Source: an uncultured Flavobacteriales bacterium
GTDB taxonomy: Bacteria > Bacteroidota > Bacteroidia > Flavobacteriales > Weeksellaceae
Direction: 5' to 3'
Assembly (NCBI GenBank): GCA_937973555.1
Contig: CALJKL010000019.1
Location: 75,992-139,991 of the forward strand
DNA length: 64,000 bases
Below, one piece after another: positions 8,408 to 16,653 of the stretch (position 1 is its first letter; each line of letters opens with the position of its first letter). The notes below the pieces were generated by a model. That model had not been told where the DNA came from and did no database searches. It was given only the letters and a program-made list of their open reading frames with translations. Both the position numbers and the translations under genes were made by a program.

Positions 8408-9976
8408 ATGCCGAAAACCAAGATTCCGTTTCAACAGATAGGCTCTATTCCGCAACTGATAAAGGATTTTCTGAACGAAGAAATTCCACAGTTTTCTACA
8501 TATCGTTTTTCTGTGCATAATGCTTTGGCAAAAGCAGAAAAAAAATCTGAAAAATTTTCTCAAGAGCAAAGAAGGGTTTTGGTGGATGTCCTTAAAAATC
8601 AGTACCGAAATCTCAATTTGTCCGAAAAGCAACATCATCATCTCGATGCATTGCAGGAGGAAAATACATTTACCATTACTACCGGGCATCAATTAAACCT
8701 GTTTTCCGGGCCTGTATTTTTCATTTATAAAATTCTGCAAACGATAAAACTGGCAGATTTTCTCAGTCAAAATTCTGATAAAAAATTTGTGCCAATATTT
8801 TGGATGGCTACAGAAGATCATGATTTTGAAGAAATAGACCATTTCAAAACCCTTCAAAATGTATATCAGATCAAAGGAAAATCTGGTGGTGCTGTGGGCA
8901 GAATAGTGATAGAAGACAATGCTTTCATAGACGAATTTGAAAAAGAATTTAAGGACGATGTTTTTGGAACGCAGCTCATTTTATTGATGAAGAAAGCCTA
9001 TCAAAAAGGAACTACTTTAACGGAGGCTACAAGAATTTTGGTACAGGAACTGTTTTCGGAGTTTGGGCTTTTGATGATTGATGGAGATGACGCGTCACTC
9101 AAAAATCAAATGGCAGAAATTTTCAAGGCAGAGCTTCAAAATAGGGTTACATATGAGTTTTCTAAAGAAAACATTGAATTTTTAACCCAAAAATATGGTA
9201 AAGTTCAGGTCAATCCACGCGAAATCAATTTGTTTTATCTTTCAGAAACCAGAGACAGAATTCTTCAAAAGGGAGAGCAATTTGAAATTGCAGGGCATGA
9301 TAAAATTTTTTCTTTTCAGGAACTGACGGAGGACTGGGCCAAAATTTCACCCAATGCTTTGCTAAGACCTGTTTTTCAGGAAAAGGTTTTGCCCAATATT
9401 GCCTATATTGGCGGCAATGCAGAAATTATGTATTGGCTGGAAATGCCAAACGTTTTTGAAAAATTCGGCGTTGAATTTCCATTGTTGATTCCTAGAAATT
9501 CTATGCTTTTTTTGCCTTCGAAAACATATAGAAAAATTGAAAAATCAGGACTGGAAATGGAAGATTATTTCGGAAACTTTCAGGCCAAGCTTAATGATAA
9601 ATTGCTAGAGAAGTCTTCGCTTTTAGAAGTCTTGATGAGTCAAGAATCTTTGCTTAAAAATAATTTTGAGATTTTAAAAGAGAAGGCCTTTCTTACAGAA
9701 AAGACTTTTCAAAACTTAATAGAAGCAGAAGAAACCCGTCAATTGAAGTCTTTTGCAAGAATGAAAAAAAGGCTCCTTCGCGCCGAAAAGATAAAACAGG
9801 CAGACCGCTTGGATTTTTTACAACGACTTTATTTGGAAATTCATCCTTCCGGAAACTGGCAAGAGAGGGTGCTTAATTTCAGTGTTTTTTTTGCAGAAAA
9901 TGGTTCAGCATGGCTTAAAACTTGTTACCAAGAAATGGATGTTGATAAATCAATGTTAATTTTAATGGAATATTAA
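8408..9976 (+). CDS. bshC: Bacillithiol biosynthesis cysteine-adding enzyme BshC
   Basis: BshC adds cysteine to glucosaminyl-malate in the last step of bacillithiol synthesis, the low-molecular-weight thiol that replaces glutathione in many Firmicutes and Bacteroidota. The 522-residue length is normal for the family. The nucleotidyltransferase-like core shows TTGHQLNLFSGP at residues 91-102 and WMATEDHDFEEIDHF starting at 132. A charged helical coiled-coil region lies at about 380-470. bshA and bshB are not in this window. A LysM protein gene follows in the same direction after 38 bases. Confidence 0.95.
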   Translation: MPKTKIPFQQIGSIPQLIKDFLNEEIPQFSTYRFSVHNALAKAEKKSEKFSQEQRRVLVDVLKNQYRNLNLSEKQHHHLDALQEENTFTITTGHQLNLFSGPVFFIYKILQTIKLADFLSQNSDKKFVPIFWMATEDHDFEEIDHFKTLQNVYQIKGKSGGAVGRIVIEDNAFIDEFEKEFKDDVFGTQLILLMKKAYQKGTTLTEATRILVQELFSEFGLLMIDGDDASLKNQMAEIFKAELQNRVTYEFSKENIEFLTQKYGKVQVNPREINLFYLSETRDRILQKGEQFEIAGHDKIFSFQELTEDWAKISPNALLRPVFQEKVLPNIAYIGGNAEIMYWLEMPNVFEKFGVEFPLLIPRNSMLFLPSKTYRKIEKSGLEMEDYFGNFQAKLNDKLLEKSSLLEVLMSQESLLKNNFEILKEKAFLTEKTFQNLIEAEETRQLKSFARMKKRLLRAEKIKQADRLDFLQRLYLEIHPSGNWQERVLNFSVFFAENGSAWLKTCYQEMDVDKSMLILMEY

Positions 9977-9987
9977 TCCGAAAGCCG

Positions 9988-9995
9988 TAATTTTG
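9988..9995 (+). promoter_or_regulatory. Promoter -7 box of the LysM protein gene
   Basis: TAATTTTG matches TAnnTTTG, 19 bases before the ATG at 10015. No clear -33 box was found. Confidence 0.4.
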
Positions 9996-10014
9996 TAACT
10001 TATATTTTTAGACG

Positions 10015-11910
10015 ATGAAGAAGTTTTTCACATTCGCATATACCTTAATCGGTCTTGTAGTTTTTGCACAAAAAAACCACACCGTAGAGCCTAAAGAAAA
10101 CCCATACAGTATTTCCAAAAAATACGGAATCACCATTGATGAATTGTACAAACTTAATCCACAGATTAAGGATGGTAAGCTGAATATTGGTGATGTATTG
10201 GTGGTTAATAAGCCTCAAATTGCTGCAGAGAAACCTATGGTGCCGGGTAGTAAAATGGGTGTGATAGTGCTGCAGCCCAAGCAAACCATTTATGGTATTA
10301 CCAAACAGTACCATATTACTGAAGCAGATTTAAGAAAACTGAATCCAGAAATAGATTCTCACCTGAAAATAGGAGATGAAGTAATGCTTCCCGCAGAAAA
10401 TATCAAAAAATATGCAGATGCCAATGCTTTCAATAGAACCTTTTCAACAGCAGCTCCTGAAGTAAAGCCGGTAGTAACTACGCCTGTAGCGGAAGCGCCA
10501 AAAACAGCAAACGATGTTTATGTGGTTCAGCCAAAAGATACTTATTACGGAATCACCAGAAGTTTTGCTATTTCTCAAAAAGAATTATTTGATCTTAACC
10601 CTGGACTAGAGCAAAAAGGATTGCAACCGGGAGATAAAATCTTTGTAAAAAACAACAACTCAAAAGTAAAAGAAAGTGTTGCCCCTAAAGAAGAAGCTCC
10701 AGTACAACAAGAACCAGCGGCAATAGCGCCTCAAGAAGAATACCAGACTTATGAGGTGCAGGATGGTGATACGGTTTTTGGCATTCTTAATAAATTCAAT
10801 GTAGGTTTTGAAGAATTAATGACCCTTAACCCAAAGCTTTCTGAAGGATTAAAAGCGGGCATGATCATCAAGGTTAAAAAATTGGAAACCGCCTATGCCA
10901 AGAAAACAGAAGGCGTGCTGAATGTTATTTTGATGCTTCCTTTTGGTTTTGAAGAAGGAGATAGCAAATACAGAAGCATGGCTGCTGATTTCCTTACGGG
11001 TGCCAAACTGGCTATTGAAAGAAGTGCTGCTGGAGGACAAAAGCTTGATATAAAAGTAGTGGACTCTGGAAGTGAAGAAAAATTCAAAAATTCTTTAACC
11101 CAAATCAATAAAAACAATACAGATTTAATCATAGGTCCTTTTTTTAAGTCTAATGTTTTAGAGGTTTTGGATTATGTTAAAAGTCAAAAAATACCTGTAG
11201 TAGCACCATTTGCCAATACTCCAGAACTGAAGGCATATAATAACCTGGTTATTATTGAAACGGAACAAAATGTATTTGCAGACAGAATTGTAAAAGAAGT
11301 TTCATCTGCCTATTCAGATCAAAAAATTTATATTTTGGCAGATGCAGACAAAACATATGCTACTTATATCAAAAATAATCTCGTAAATCAGTTAAAAAAT
11401 CCAAACATTACGATTGTTAATTCTGCTGAAGAAATTCAGTTAGACAATAATATGATGACGGGGCAAACCGCACCGGTAATGGCAATTTTAGCTGCAGATA
11501 ATGATGCTTCAGGAGCAGCTTTTGCAAAAAGAATGGCGGAATTGGGAGAAGAAACTGCTGGGGTAAAAGCTTTCAGTATGTATTATCACCCTAATTTTGA
11601 AAAAAACATAGACGCTTTAAGCAAGGCAAGTCTGGTTTACCTTATGGACAGAAAAATAAACAATGATGGCAGTTTCGAAAAAGAGATTCTGAACAGTTAC
11701 AAGAAAAAATACTGCAAGTCTCCTTCAAAATATGCCGTGATAGGGTTTGATGTAGTGAATGATATGCTAAGCAGAGAAAATAGCAAGGGTGAACTTTTCA
11801 AACAAATGGATAAGGCTCAAACGCAATTAGCGTCTAAGTTTGAGTTCGAAAAAATTAAAAACGGAGCATATGTAAACCAAGGCTACAGAGTAGTAAGACT
11901 GGTTCCGTAA
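10015..11910 (+). CDS. LysM-repeat protein fused to a periplasmic-binding (type I) domain
   Basis: This 631-residue exported protein has a signal peptide of about 18 residues (VVFAQ) and four LysM peptidoglycan-binding repeats at about 22-66, 83-126, 169-212 and 245-289. Linkers between them are rich in Ala, Pro, Glu and Lys. From about residue 300 to the end the sequence resembles a type I periplasmic binding fold as in branched-chain amino-acid receptors or LpoA-like proteins (VNVILMLPFGFEEGDSKYRS onward: multiple beta-strand/helix units including TDLIIGPFFKSNVLEVLDYV). The build suggests a wall-bound envelope protein, perhaps a regulator of murein synthesis. That role is inference. Confidence 0.85.
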   Translation: MKKFFTFAYTLIGLVVFAQKNHTVEPKENPYSISKKYGITIDELYKLNPQIKDGKLNIGDVLVVNKPQIAAEKPMVPGSKMGVIVLQPKQTIYGITKQYHITEADLRKLNPEIDSHLKIGDEVMLPAENIKKYADANAFNRTFSTAAPEVKPVVTTPVAEAPKTANDVYVVQPKDTYYGITRSFAISQKELFDLNPGLEQKGLQPGDKIFVKNNNSKVKESVAPKEEAPVQQEPAAIAPQEEYQTYEVQDGDTVFGILNKFNVGFEELMTLNPKLSEGLKAGMIIKVKKLETAYAKKTEGVLNVILMLPFGFEEGDSKYRSMAADFLTGAKLAIERSAAGGQKLDIKVVDSGSEEKFKNSLTQINKNNTDLIIGPFFKSNVLEVLDYVKSQKIPVVAPFANTPELKAYNNLVIIETEQNVFADRIVKEVSSAYSDQKIYILADADKTYATYIKNNLVNQLKNPNITIVNSAEEIQLDNNMMTGQTAPVMAILAADNDASGAAFAKRMAELGEETAGVKAFSMYYHPNFEKNIDALSKASLVYLMDRKINNDGSFEKEILNSYKKKYCKSPSKYAVIGFDVVNDMLSRENSKGELFKQMDKAQTQLASKFEFEKIKNGAYVNQGYRVVRLVP

Positions 11911-11962
11911 AAGCAATAAATTTTGAAATCTCGATTAAAAAAAAGCAAAATCTAATAAATAT

Positions 11963-12838
11963 ATGAAGGCACTAGTATTCCCTGGTCAGGGGTCTCAATT
12001 TGTGGGTATGGGAAAAGAACTCTATGACAGCAGAAAGGATATTAAAGATCTAATGGAGTTCGGAAATGATATTTTAGGATTTGATATCTTGAAAATAATG
12101 TTCGAAGGTTCTGAGGAAGATCTCAAGAAAACAAAAGTAACACAACCTGCCATTTTCATCCATTCTGTGGCGGCAGTAAAAGCAATAGACGGCATTGGTG
12201 TGCAGATGGTAGCCGGACATTCTTTGGGAGAATTTTCCGCTTTGGTGGCCAATGGAGTTTTAAGCTTTGAAGATGGCCTAAAGCTGGTTTCAGAAAGAGC
12301 TTTGGCAATGCAAGAAGCATGTGATATTAATCCTTCTTCTATGGCTGCTATTTTAGGCTTAGAAGATGCGATGGTAGAAGAAATATGTGCATCTATAGAC
12401 GGAATTGTAGTTCCTGCCAATTATAACTGTCCGGGTCAACTGGTGATTTCCGGTGAAACTACGGCTGTTGAAAAAGCTTGCGAAGCCATGAAGGAAGCAG
12501 GCGCAAAAAGAGCATTGATGCTTCCTGTGAACGGAGCTTTTCACTCACCTTTAATGCAGCCCGCTCAAGACAGATTGGCGGCGGCTATAGAAAAAGCAAA
12601 ATTCAGAAAGGCTACAACACCGATATATCAGAATATTACTACTACAGCCGTTTCTGATGCAGATGAAATAAAGAAGAATCTTATTGCTCAGCTTACGGGG
12701 CCTGTAAAATGGACGCAAACGGTACAAAATATGATAAAAGACGGTGCTACCAGTTTCGTAGAAGTAGGGCCCGGAAAAACATTGCAGGGGCTTATAAAGA
12801 AAATAAACGCTGAGGCATTGGTTTCTTCGGCGATATAA
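11963..12838 (+). CDS. fabD: Malonyl-CoA:ACP transacylase
   Basis: FabD transfers malonyl from CoA to acyl carrier protein to feed fatty-acid elongation in the cytosol. The 291-residue protein has the start motif FPGQGSQFVGMG, the nucleophile elbow GHSLG (Ser87), the substrate-carboxylate Arg in SERALAM (Arg112) and the catalytic His194 in NGAFHSP. It ends with the typical EVGPGKTLQGLIKKI. It lies 52 bases after the LysM gene and ends at its own terminator; no other fab gene is adjacent. Confidence 0.97.
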   Translation: MKALVFPGQGSQFVGMGKELYDSRKDIKDLMEFGNDILGFDILKIMFEGSEEDLKKTKVTQPAIFIHSVAAVKAIDGIGVQMVAGHSLGEFSALVANGVLSFEDGLKLVSERALAMQEACDINPSSMAAILGLEDAMVEEICASIDGIVVPANYNCPGQLVISGETTAVEKACEAMKEAGAKRALMLPVNGAFHSPLMQPAQDRLAAAIEKAKFRKATTPIYQNITTTAVSDADEIKKNLIAQLTGPVKWTQTVQNMIKDGATSFVEVGPGKTLQGLIKKINAEALVSSAI

Positions 12839-12842
12839 AATA

Positions 12843-12876
12843 AAAGGAAGTCACAAAAATTGTGACTTCCTTTTAT
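12843..12876 (+). terminator. Terminator of fabD
   Basis: GGAAGTCACA (12846-12855) pairs with TGTGACTTCC (12861-12870), followed by a T-rich run. The promoter of the next gene overlaps this hairpin. Confidence 0.85.
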
Positions 12877-12886
12877 TTTAAATTTG
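12860..12886 (+). promoter_or_regulatory. Promoter of the GHMP kinase gene
   Basis: TTG (12860-12862), 16 bases, then TAAATTTG (12879-12886), 13 bases before the TTG start codon. The -33 element sits in the right arm of the fabD terminator. Confidence 0.45.
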
Positions 12887-12899
12887 TTAAAATTAAATT

Positions 12900-13805
12900 T
12901 TGTTGAAAAATCATCTTTTTTCTCCCGGCAAATTACTCCTAACGTCTGAATATTTTGTTTTGGATGGCGCTTTGGCGTTGGCAGTTCCTACAAAATTGGG
13001 ACAAGATTTTTATTGGGAAGAAAAAGATGATGGAAAAAGGATCATTTTTTGGGAAGCATTGCATGAAAATAAACCTTGGCTTGTCGCTAAGATAGACTAT
13101 GAAAATTGGAGGGTTCTAGAAACCAACTTGCCGGAGAGTGCTGCCTTTATCCTAAAGGTGTTGAAAAACGTGCAGCAACTTTCTTTGGTTAAATTTCAGG
13201 ATAATCTTTCATATCATATCAAAACTAATTTGCAGTTTCCAGGGAATTTTGGATTGGGAAGCAGCTCTACCTTGATGAATAATTTGGCGGAATTTGCAGA
13301 AATTGATGCCTTTATTCTCAATGAAATATCCCTTGGCGGAAGTGGATATGACATAGCTGTGGCACAAGAAAAATCCGCAATACTTTATCAAAATGACCCA
13401 AAAAATATTCAGAAAATAGAATTTAACCCTCCGTTTCTGGAAAATCTTATCCTTATCCATCTCAATCAGAAACAAGATAGCAGAGAGGGAATTAATGCTT
13501 TCAGGACTCGAGAAAAATCTTTATCTTTAAAGGGCGAGTTCACAAAAATTACGGAAGAGGTATTAAAATGCCAAGATCTTGAAGCGTTTTCTAAACTGAT
13601 GTCCCTTCACGAGAGTAAGTTAAGCGGGTTTTTGGAAATGGAGACGGTGAAAGAAAAGTACTTTAAAGATTGTCCTGTATTTGTGAAAAGTCTTGGTGCA
13701 TGGGGCGGAGATTTTGTTCTGAGTGCAAAATTTGGGGATTTCAAAAATTACTTTTTCGAAAAAGGATTTACTCAAATTTTCGATTACAAAGAATTAGTTT
13801 ATTGA
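12900..13805 (+). CDS. GYDIA-family GHMP kinase
   Basis: The 301-residue protein belongs to the GHMP small-molecule kinase superfamily, in the subgroup named for its GYDIA motif (residues 149-153). The ATP loop is PGNFGLGSSS at 114-123 and the N-terminal LFSPGKLLLTSEYFVLDG resembles mevalonate and phosphomevalonate kinases. A stop codon two codons upstream and the lack of an ATG mean translation must start at one of two consecutive TTG codons (12900 or 12903). By analogy with mevalonate-pathway kinases the substrate could be an isoprenoid precursor, but the real substrate is not shown by sequence. Confidence 0.9.
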   Translation: MLKNHLFSPGKLLLTSEYFVLDGALALAVPTKLGQDFYWEEKDDGKRIIFWEALHENKPWLVAKIDYENWRVLETNLPESAAFILKVLKNVQQLSLVKFQDNLSYHIKTNLQFPGNFGLGSSSTLMNNLAEFAEIDAFILNEISLGGSGYDIAVAQEKSAILYQNDPKNIQKIEFNPPFLENLILIHLNQKQDSREGINAFRTREKSLSLKGEFTKITEEVLKCQDLEAFSKLMSLHESKLSGFLEMETVKEKYFKDCPVFVKSLGAWGGDFVLSAKFGDFKNYFFEKGFTQIFDYKELVY

Positions 13806-13857
13806 TAGCTAAAGGTTTAGAGTTTTGGCGATGATAAACAATTTGTGACCAATATCA

Positions 13858-13899
13858 TTGCGCCAGACAGAATAAAACTATATACTTTTGCTAATTTTG
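13858..13899 (+). promoter_or_regulatory. Promoter of pckA (two candidate -7 boxes)
   Basis: TTG (13858-13860), 22 bases, then TACTTTTG (13883-13890). A second TAATTTTG box follows at 13892-13899. Either gives a leader of about 25-35 bases before the ATG at 13931. Confidence 0.55.
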
Positions 13900-13930
13900 T
13901 ATAAGAAAATATGAATTAAAATTTCCAATT

Positions 13931-15550
13931 ATGAAAAACATTAAAATCATCCAGGAGCTACACAATCTAGGTATTACGGGTTATCACGAAGTTGTATATA
14001 ACCCAACCTATGAAGAATTGTTTAAGGCAGAAATGTCTAATAAAAACAAAGGCTATGAAAAAGGAGCACTTACTGAATCCGGTGCTGTAGCTGTTAAAAC
14101 AGGTGTTTTTACAGGTCGTTCTCCTAAAGACAGATATATTGTTTTGGATGATGTTACTAAAGATACTATTTGCTGGGACGGAAAGGTAAATTTCCCTACT
14201 ACTGCAGAAATTTTTGCCAGTTGCAAAGATTTGGTTTTAAAACAATTATCTACTTCTAAAAAAATATATGTAGTAGATGCTTTCTGTGGTACCAACCCAG
14301 ATACAAGACTGAAAGTAAGATTTGTAATGGAAGTGGCTTGGCAGGCACATTTTGTGAGCAATATGTTCATACGTCCATCTCTTTATGAATTAGAGCATTT
14401 TGGTGAGCCAGATTTCATTGTGATGAATGGTTCTAAAACTACCAACCCAAATTGGGAGAAACAAGGATTAAATTCCGAAAATTTCATTATGTTTAACCTT
14501 ACCGAAAAAATCCAGATTATTGGCGGCACTTGGTATGGTGGCGAAATGAAAAAAGGAATGTTTGCCATGATGAACTACTATCTTCCACTGAAAGGAATGG
14601 CTTCTATGCATTGTTCTGCAAACGTTGGCGAAAAAGGAGATGTTGCCCTTTTCTTTGGTCTTTCAGGCACCGGTAAAACTACCCTTTCTGCAGACCCTAA
14701 ACGTTACCTAATTGGTGATGACGAACATGGATGGGATGATAACGGAGTATTTAATTACGAAGGAGGATGTTATGCCAAAGTAATAGATCTTACAGAAGAA
14801 AAAGAGCCAGACATTTTCAGAGCCATCAAGAGAGATGCTTTGTTAGAAAACGTAGTAGTAAATGAATATGGAGAAATAGACTACCAAGACAATTCTATTA
14901 CAGAAAACACCAGGGTTTCTTATCCAATTTATCATATCAACAAGATTGTATTGCCTTCTAAAGCCGGCCATGCAAGCAAAATAGTTTATCTATCTGCAGA
15001 TGCATTCGGGGTGTTGCCGCCGGTTTCTATTCTTAATGAAGATCAGGCACAGTATCACTTCTTGTGCGGATATACTTCTAAATTGGCAGGAACCGAAAGA
15101 GGTATTACAGAGCCGCAACCATCATTCTCTCCGGCCTTCGGCGAAGCATTCTTAACACTCCATCCTACCATGTATTCTAAAACCTTAATCGGAAAAATGA
15201 AAGAACATGGGGCAAAAGCTTATTTGGTAAACACCGGCTGGAATGGTACAGGAAAACGTATTTCTCTTAAGGATACCCGTGCCATTATAGATGCCATTAT
15301 AGATGGATCTATAGAAAATGCACCTACCACTACCATTCCAATTATGAATTTGGAAATTCCTACCACTTTGCCAAATGTTTCAGAAGGCATTCTAGATCCT
15401 AGAAATACATATGCAAATGCTGCTGAATGGGAAGCAAAAGCAAAAGATTTGGGAGCAAGATATATTAAAAACTTCGAGCAGTATTGTGATACTGAAGAAG
15501 GAAGAAGATTAGTAGCTGCAGGTCCGCAACTAGAACTTGCAAAAATATAA
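13931..15550 (+). CDS. pckA: Phosphoenolpyruvate carboxykinase (ATP)
   Basis: This cytosolic enzyme converts oxaloacetate and ATP to phosphoenolpyruvate, the entry step of gluconeogenesis. The 539-residue length fits the ATP-dependent class. Visible are the oxaloacetate-binding TGRSPKDR (from residue 61), the P-loop GLSGTGKT at 243-250, the metal-binding DDEHGW just after it, and the C-terminal TGWNGTGKRISLKDTRAII region. It is monocistronic, with its own promoter and terminator. Confidence 0.98.
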   Translation: MKNIKIIQELHNLGITGYHEVVYNPTYEELFKAEMSNKNKGYEKGALTESGAVAVKTGVFTGRSPKDRYIVLDDVTKDTICWDGKVNFPTTAEIFASCKDLVLKQLSTSKKIYVVDAFCGTNPDTRLKVRFVMEVAWQAHFVSNMFIRPSLYELEHFGEPDFIVMNGSKTTNPNWEKQGLNSENFIMFNLTEKIQIIGGTWYGGEMKKGMFAMMNYYLPLKGMASMHCSANVGEKGDVALFFGLSGTGKTTLSADPKRYLIGDDEHGWDDNGVFNYEGGCYAKVIDLTEEKEPDIFRAIKRDALLENVVVNEYGEIDYQDNSITENTRVSYPIYHINKIVLPSKAGHASKIVYLSADAFGVLPPVSILNEDQAQYHFLCGYTSKLAGTERGITEPQPSFSPAFGEAFLTLHPTMYSKTLIGKMKEHGAKAYLVNTGWNGTGKRISLKDTRAIIDAIIDGSIENAPTTTIPIMNLEIPTTLPNVSEGILDPRNTYANAAEWEAKAKDLGARYIKNFEQYCDTEEGRRLVAAGPQLELAKI

Positions 15551-15554
15551 AAGC

Positions 15555-15584
15555 AAATCCTCAGTGAAAACTGAGGATTTTTTA
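15555..15584 (+). terminator. Terminator of pckA
   Basis: AAATCCTCAGT (15555-15565), a GAAA tetraloop and ACTGAGGATTT (15570-15580), followed by T residues. Confidence 0.9.
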
Positions 15585-15599
15585 TTTGGGGGCGATTTT

Positions 15600-15655
15600 C
15601 CTGTCTTCGGCTCCCGCTTTCCGAAGTATCGGGAGATCTCCACCTACGCCGGAGC
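15600..15655. repeat. GC-rich patch of interlocking inverted repeats
   Basis: CTTCGG (15605-15610), CTCCCG (15611-15616), CCGAAG (15621-15626) and CGGGAG (15630-15635) are arranged so that two 6-bp stems interlock. The palindrome GGAGATCTCC (15632-15641) and a CTCC...GGAG pair (15638-15641 / 15651-15654) follow. The patch is clearly more GC-rich than its surroundings and lies between pckA and the convergent aroQ. It looks like a dispersed intergenic repeat, but no second copy is in the window. Confidence 0.45.
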
Positions 15656-15677
15656 GCAAATTCGTCTGAGAAATTTA

Positions 15678-16082
15678 TCAAAGGCTCAAGATAGCCAGTC
15701 TGTAACCGCCAATCCCAAACCCAGAAATAATAGAATCTGTATAAGCTGCTGTTACCGATTTCTGACGGAAAACCTCACGTTGATAGATGTTACTGATGTG
15801 CACCTCTATCTTCTTTTTTTGAATGTTTTTAAGGCAATCTGCTATGGCATAAGAATAATGGGTAAACGCACCAGGGTTAATCACGAACGCATCAAATTCC
15901 GCCCCTTGCAATTTGTCTATAATCTCTCCTTCATGATTAGACTGGAAATAAGAAATCTCATGCTGACTGAATTCCTGTTTCAGGCTATTCAGAACATCAT
16001 CCATAGAAACTGTTCCGTAAATTTCAGGTTCACGGGTTCCTAAAAGGTTAAGATTGGGGCCGTTTACAATTAAAATTTTCAT
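15678..16082 (-). CDS. aroQ: 3-Dehydroquinate dehydratase, type II
   Basis: AroQ performs the third step of the shikimate pathway in the cytosol. The 134-residue length is near the usual 140-150. The family start NGPNLNLLGTREPEIYG carries the catalytic Tyr22 and the lid Arg17. The catalytic His lies in NPGAFTHYS and the substrate-binding VHISNIYQREVFR follows. Upstream, on the same strand, lie a tRNA and rpsT with a terminator between, so aroQ has its own promoter. Confidence 0.96.
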   Translation of the reverse strand: MKILIVNGPNLNLLGTREPEIYGTVSMDDVLNSLKQEFSQHEISYFQSNHEGEIIDKLQGAEFDAFVINPGAFTHYSYAIADCLKNIQKKKIEVHISNIYQREVFRQKSVTAAYTDSIISGFGIGGYRLAILSL

Positions 16083-16101
16083 ATTTCTGTTGAAATTTTA
16101 T

Positions 16102-16109
16102 CAAAGATA
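16102..16109 (-). promoter_or_regulatory. Promoter -7 box of aroQ
   Basis: On the minus strand TATCTTTG matches TAnnTTTG, 19 bases before the aroQ ATG. No proper -33 box is visible. Confidence 0.45.
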
Positions 16110-16146
16110 CAAAAAACAAAAAACTTCCGAGAATTCTCGGAAGTTT
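16110..16146 (-). terminator. Terminator of the rpsT/tRNA-Glu unit
   Basis: A near-perfect palindrome at 16119-16146 (AACTTCCGAG / CTCGGAAGTT arms around AATT) is followed on the minus strand by TTTTTTGTTTTTTGT, just after the tRNA 3' end. Confidence 0.85.
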
Positions 16147-16148
16147 TG

Positions 16149-16220
16149 TAGCCCGTAGGGGAATCGAACCCCTCTTACCAGAATGAAAATCTGAGGTCCT
16201 AACCGATAGACGAACGGGCC
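16149..16220 (-). tRNA. tRNA-Glu (anticodon UUC), copy 1
   Basis: The minus strand folds as a 72-base cloverleaf: acceptor GGCCCGT/ACGGGCT, anticodon stem TCAGA/TCTGG around loop TTTTCAT (anticodon TTC), T-loop GGTTCGATTCC, discriminator A, CCA not encoded. The first acceptor pair is G-U. It lies 11 bases after rpsT, so it is probably cut from the rpsT transcript. Confidence 0.95.
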
Positions 16221-16231
16221 AAATTTTATTC

Positions 16232-16486
16232 TTAAGCTAACTTGTTAACGTGTTTTGTTAACTTGCTTTTTAAGTTAGCAGCTTTGTTTTTATGAATAAT
16301 ATTTTTCTTTACCAATTTATCTAGTAAAGAGATTACTTTTGGCAGTTGCTCAGAAGCAGTTGCTTTGTTTTCTTCATTTCTTAATACTTTCACAGCCGTT
16401 CTTGCGGTTTTGTGATAGTATCTGTTTCTCAATCTTCTTTTTTCAGATTGTCTGATTCTCTTAAGTGCTGATTTATGATTTGCCAT
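16232..16486 (-). CDS. rpsT: 30S ribosomal protein S20
   Basis: S20 binds 16S rRNA early in 30S assembly. The 84-residue, Lys/Arg-rich, all-helical protein starts MANHKSALKRIRQSEKRRLRN, typical of the family. It sits between two tRNA-Glu genes on the same strand and has its own strong promoter, so the downstream tRNA is likely co-transcribed. Confidence 0.97.
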   Translation of the reverse strand: MANHKSALKRIRQSEKRRLRNRYYHKTARTAVKVLRNEENKATASEQLPKVISLLDKLVKKNIIHKNKAANLKSKLTKHVNKLA

Positions 16487-16506
16487 AACTGTCTCAAATG
16501 TGGGTG

Positions 16507-16537
16507 CAAATATAAAAACTATTTTTTAATCTGCAAA
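16507..16537 (-). promoter_or_regulatory. Promoter of rpsT
   Basis: On the minus strand TTTG (16534-16537), a 19-base spacer, then TATATTTG (16507-16514), followed by CACCC. The spacer begins CAGATTAAAAAA, much like the promoters of rpsL and rplC. Confidence 0.75.
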
Positions 16538-16565
16538 TTATTTTTAATTATTTTTTTATTTTTTG

Positions 16566-16637
16566 TAGCCTATAGGGGAATCGAACCCCTGTTGCAAGAA
16601 TGAAAATCTTGAGTCCTAACCACTAGACGAATAGGCC
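16566..16637 (-). tRNA. tRNA-Glu (anticodon UUC), copy 2
   Basis: A second 72-base minus-strand cloverleaf: acceptor GGCCTAT/ATAGGCT, anticodon stem CAAGA/TCTTG around loop TTTTCAT (anticodon TTC), T-arm and discriminator A as in copy 1. Stems differ from copy 1 at many positions, so it is a distinct isodecoder rather than a recent duplicate. It has its own promoter. Confidence 0.95.
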
Positions 16638-16653
16638 AAAAATTTTGTGCGTG

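Noticed and set aside
15605..15635. A true H-type pseudoknot
   Set aside because: The two stems interlock in order, but one connecting loop has zero length across a 6-bp stem, so both stems are unlikely to form together.
15537..16043. Plus-strand open frame of 168 codons opposite aroQ
   Set aside because: It is the antisense of a clear type II dehydroquinase, has no family likeness and begins inside the end of pckA.
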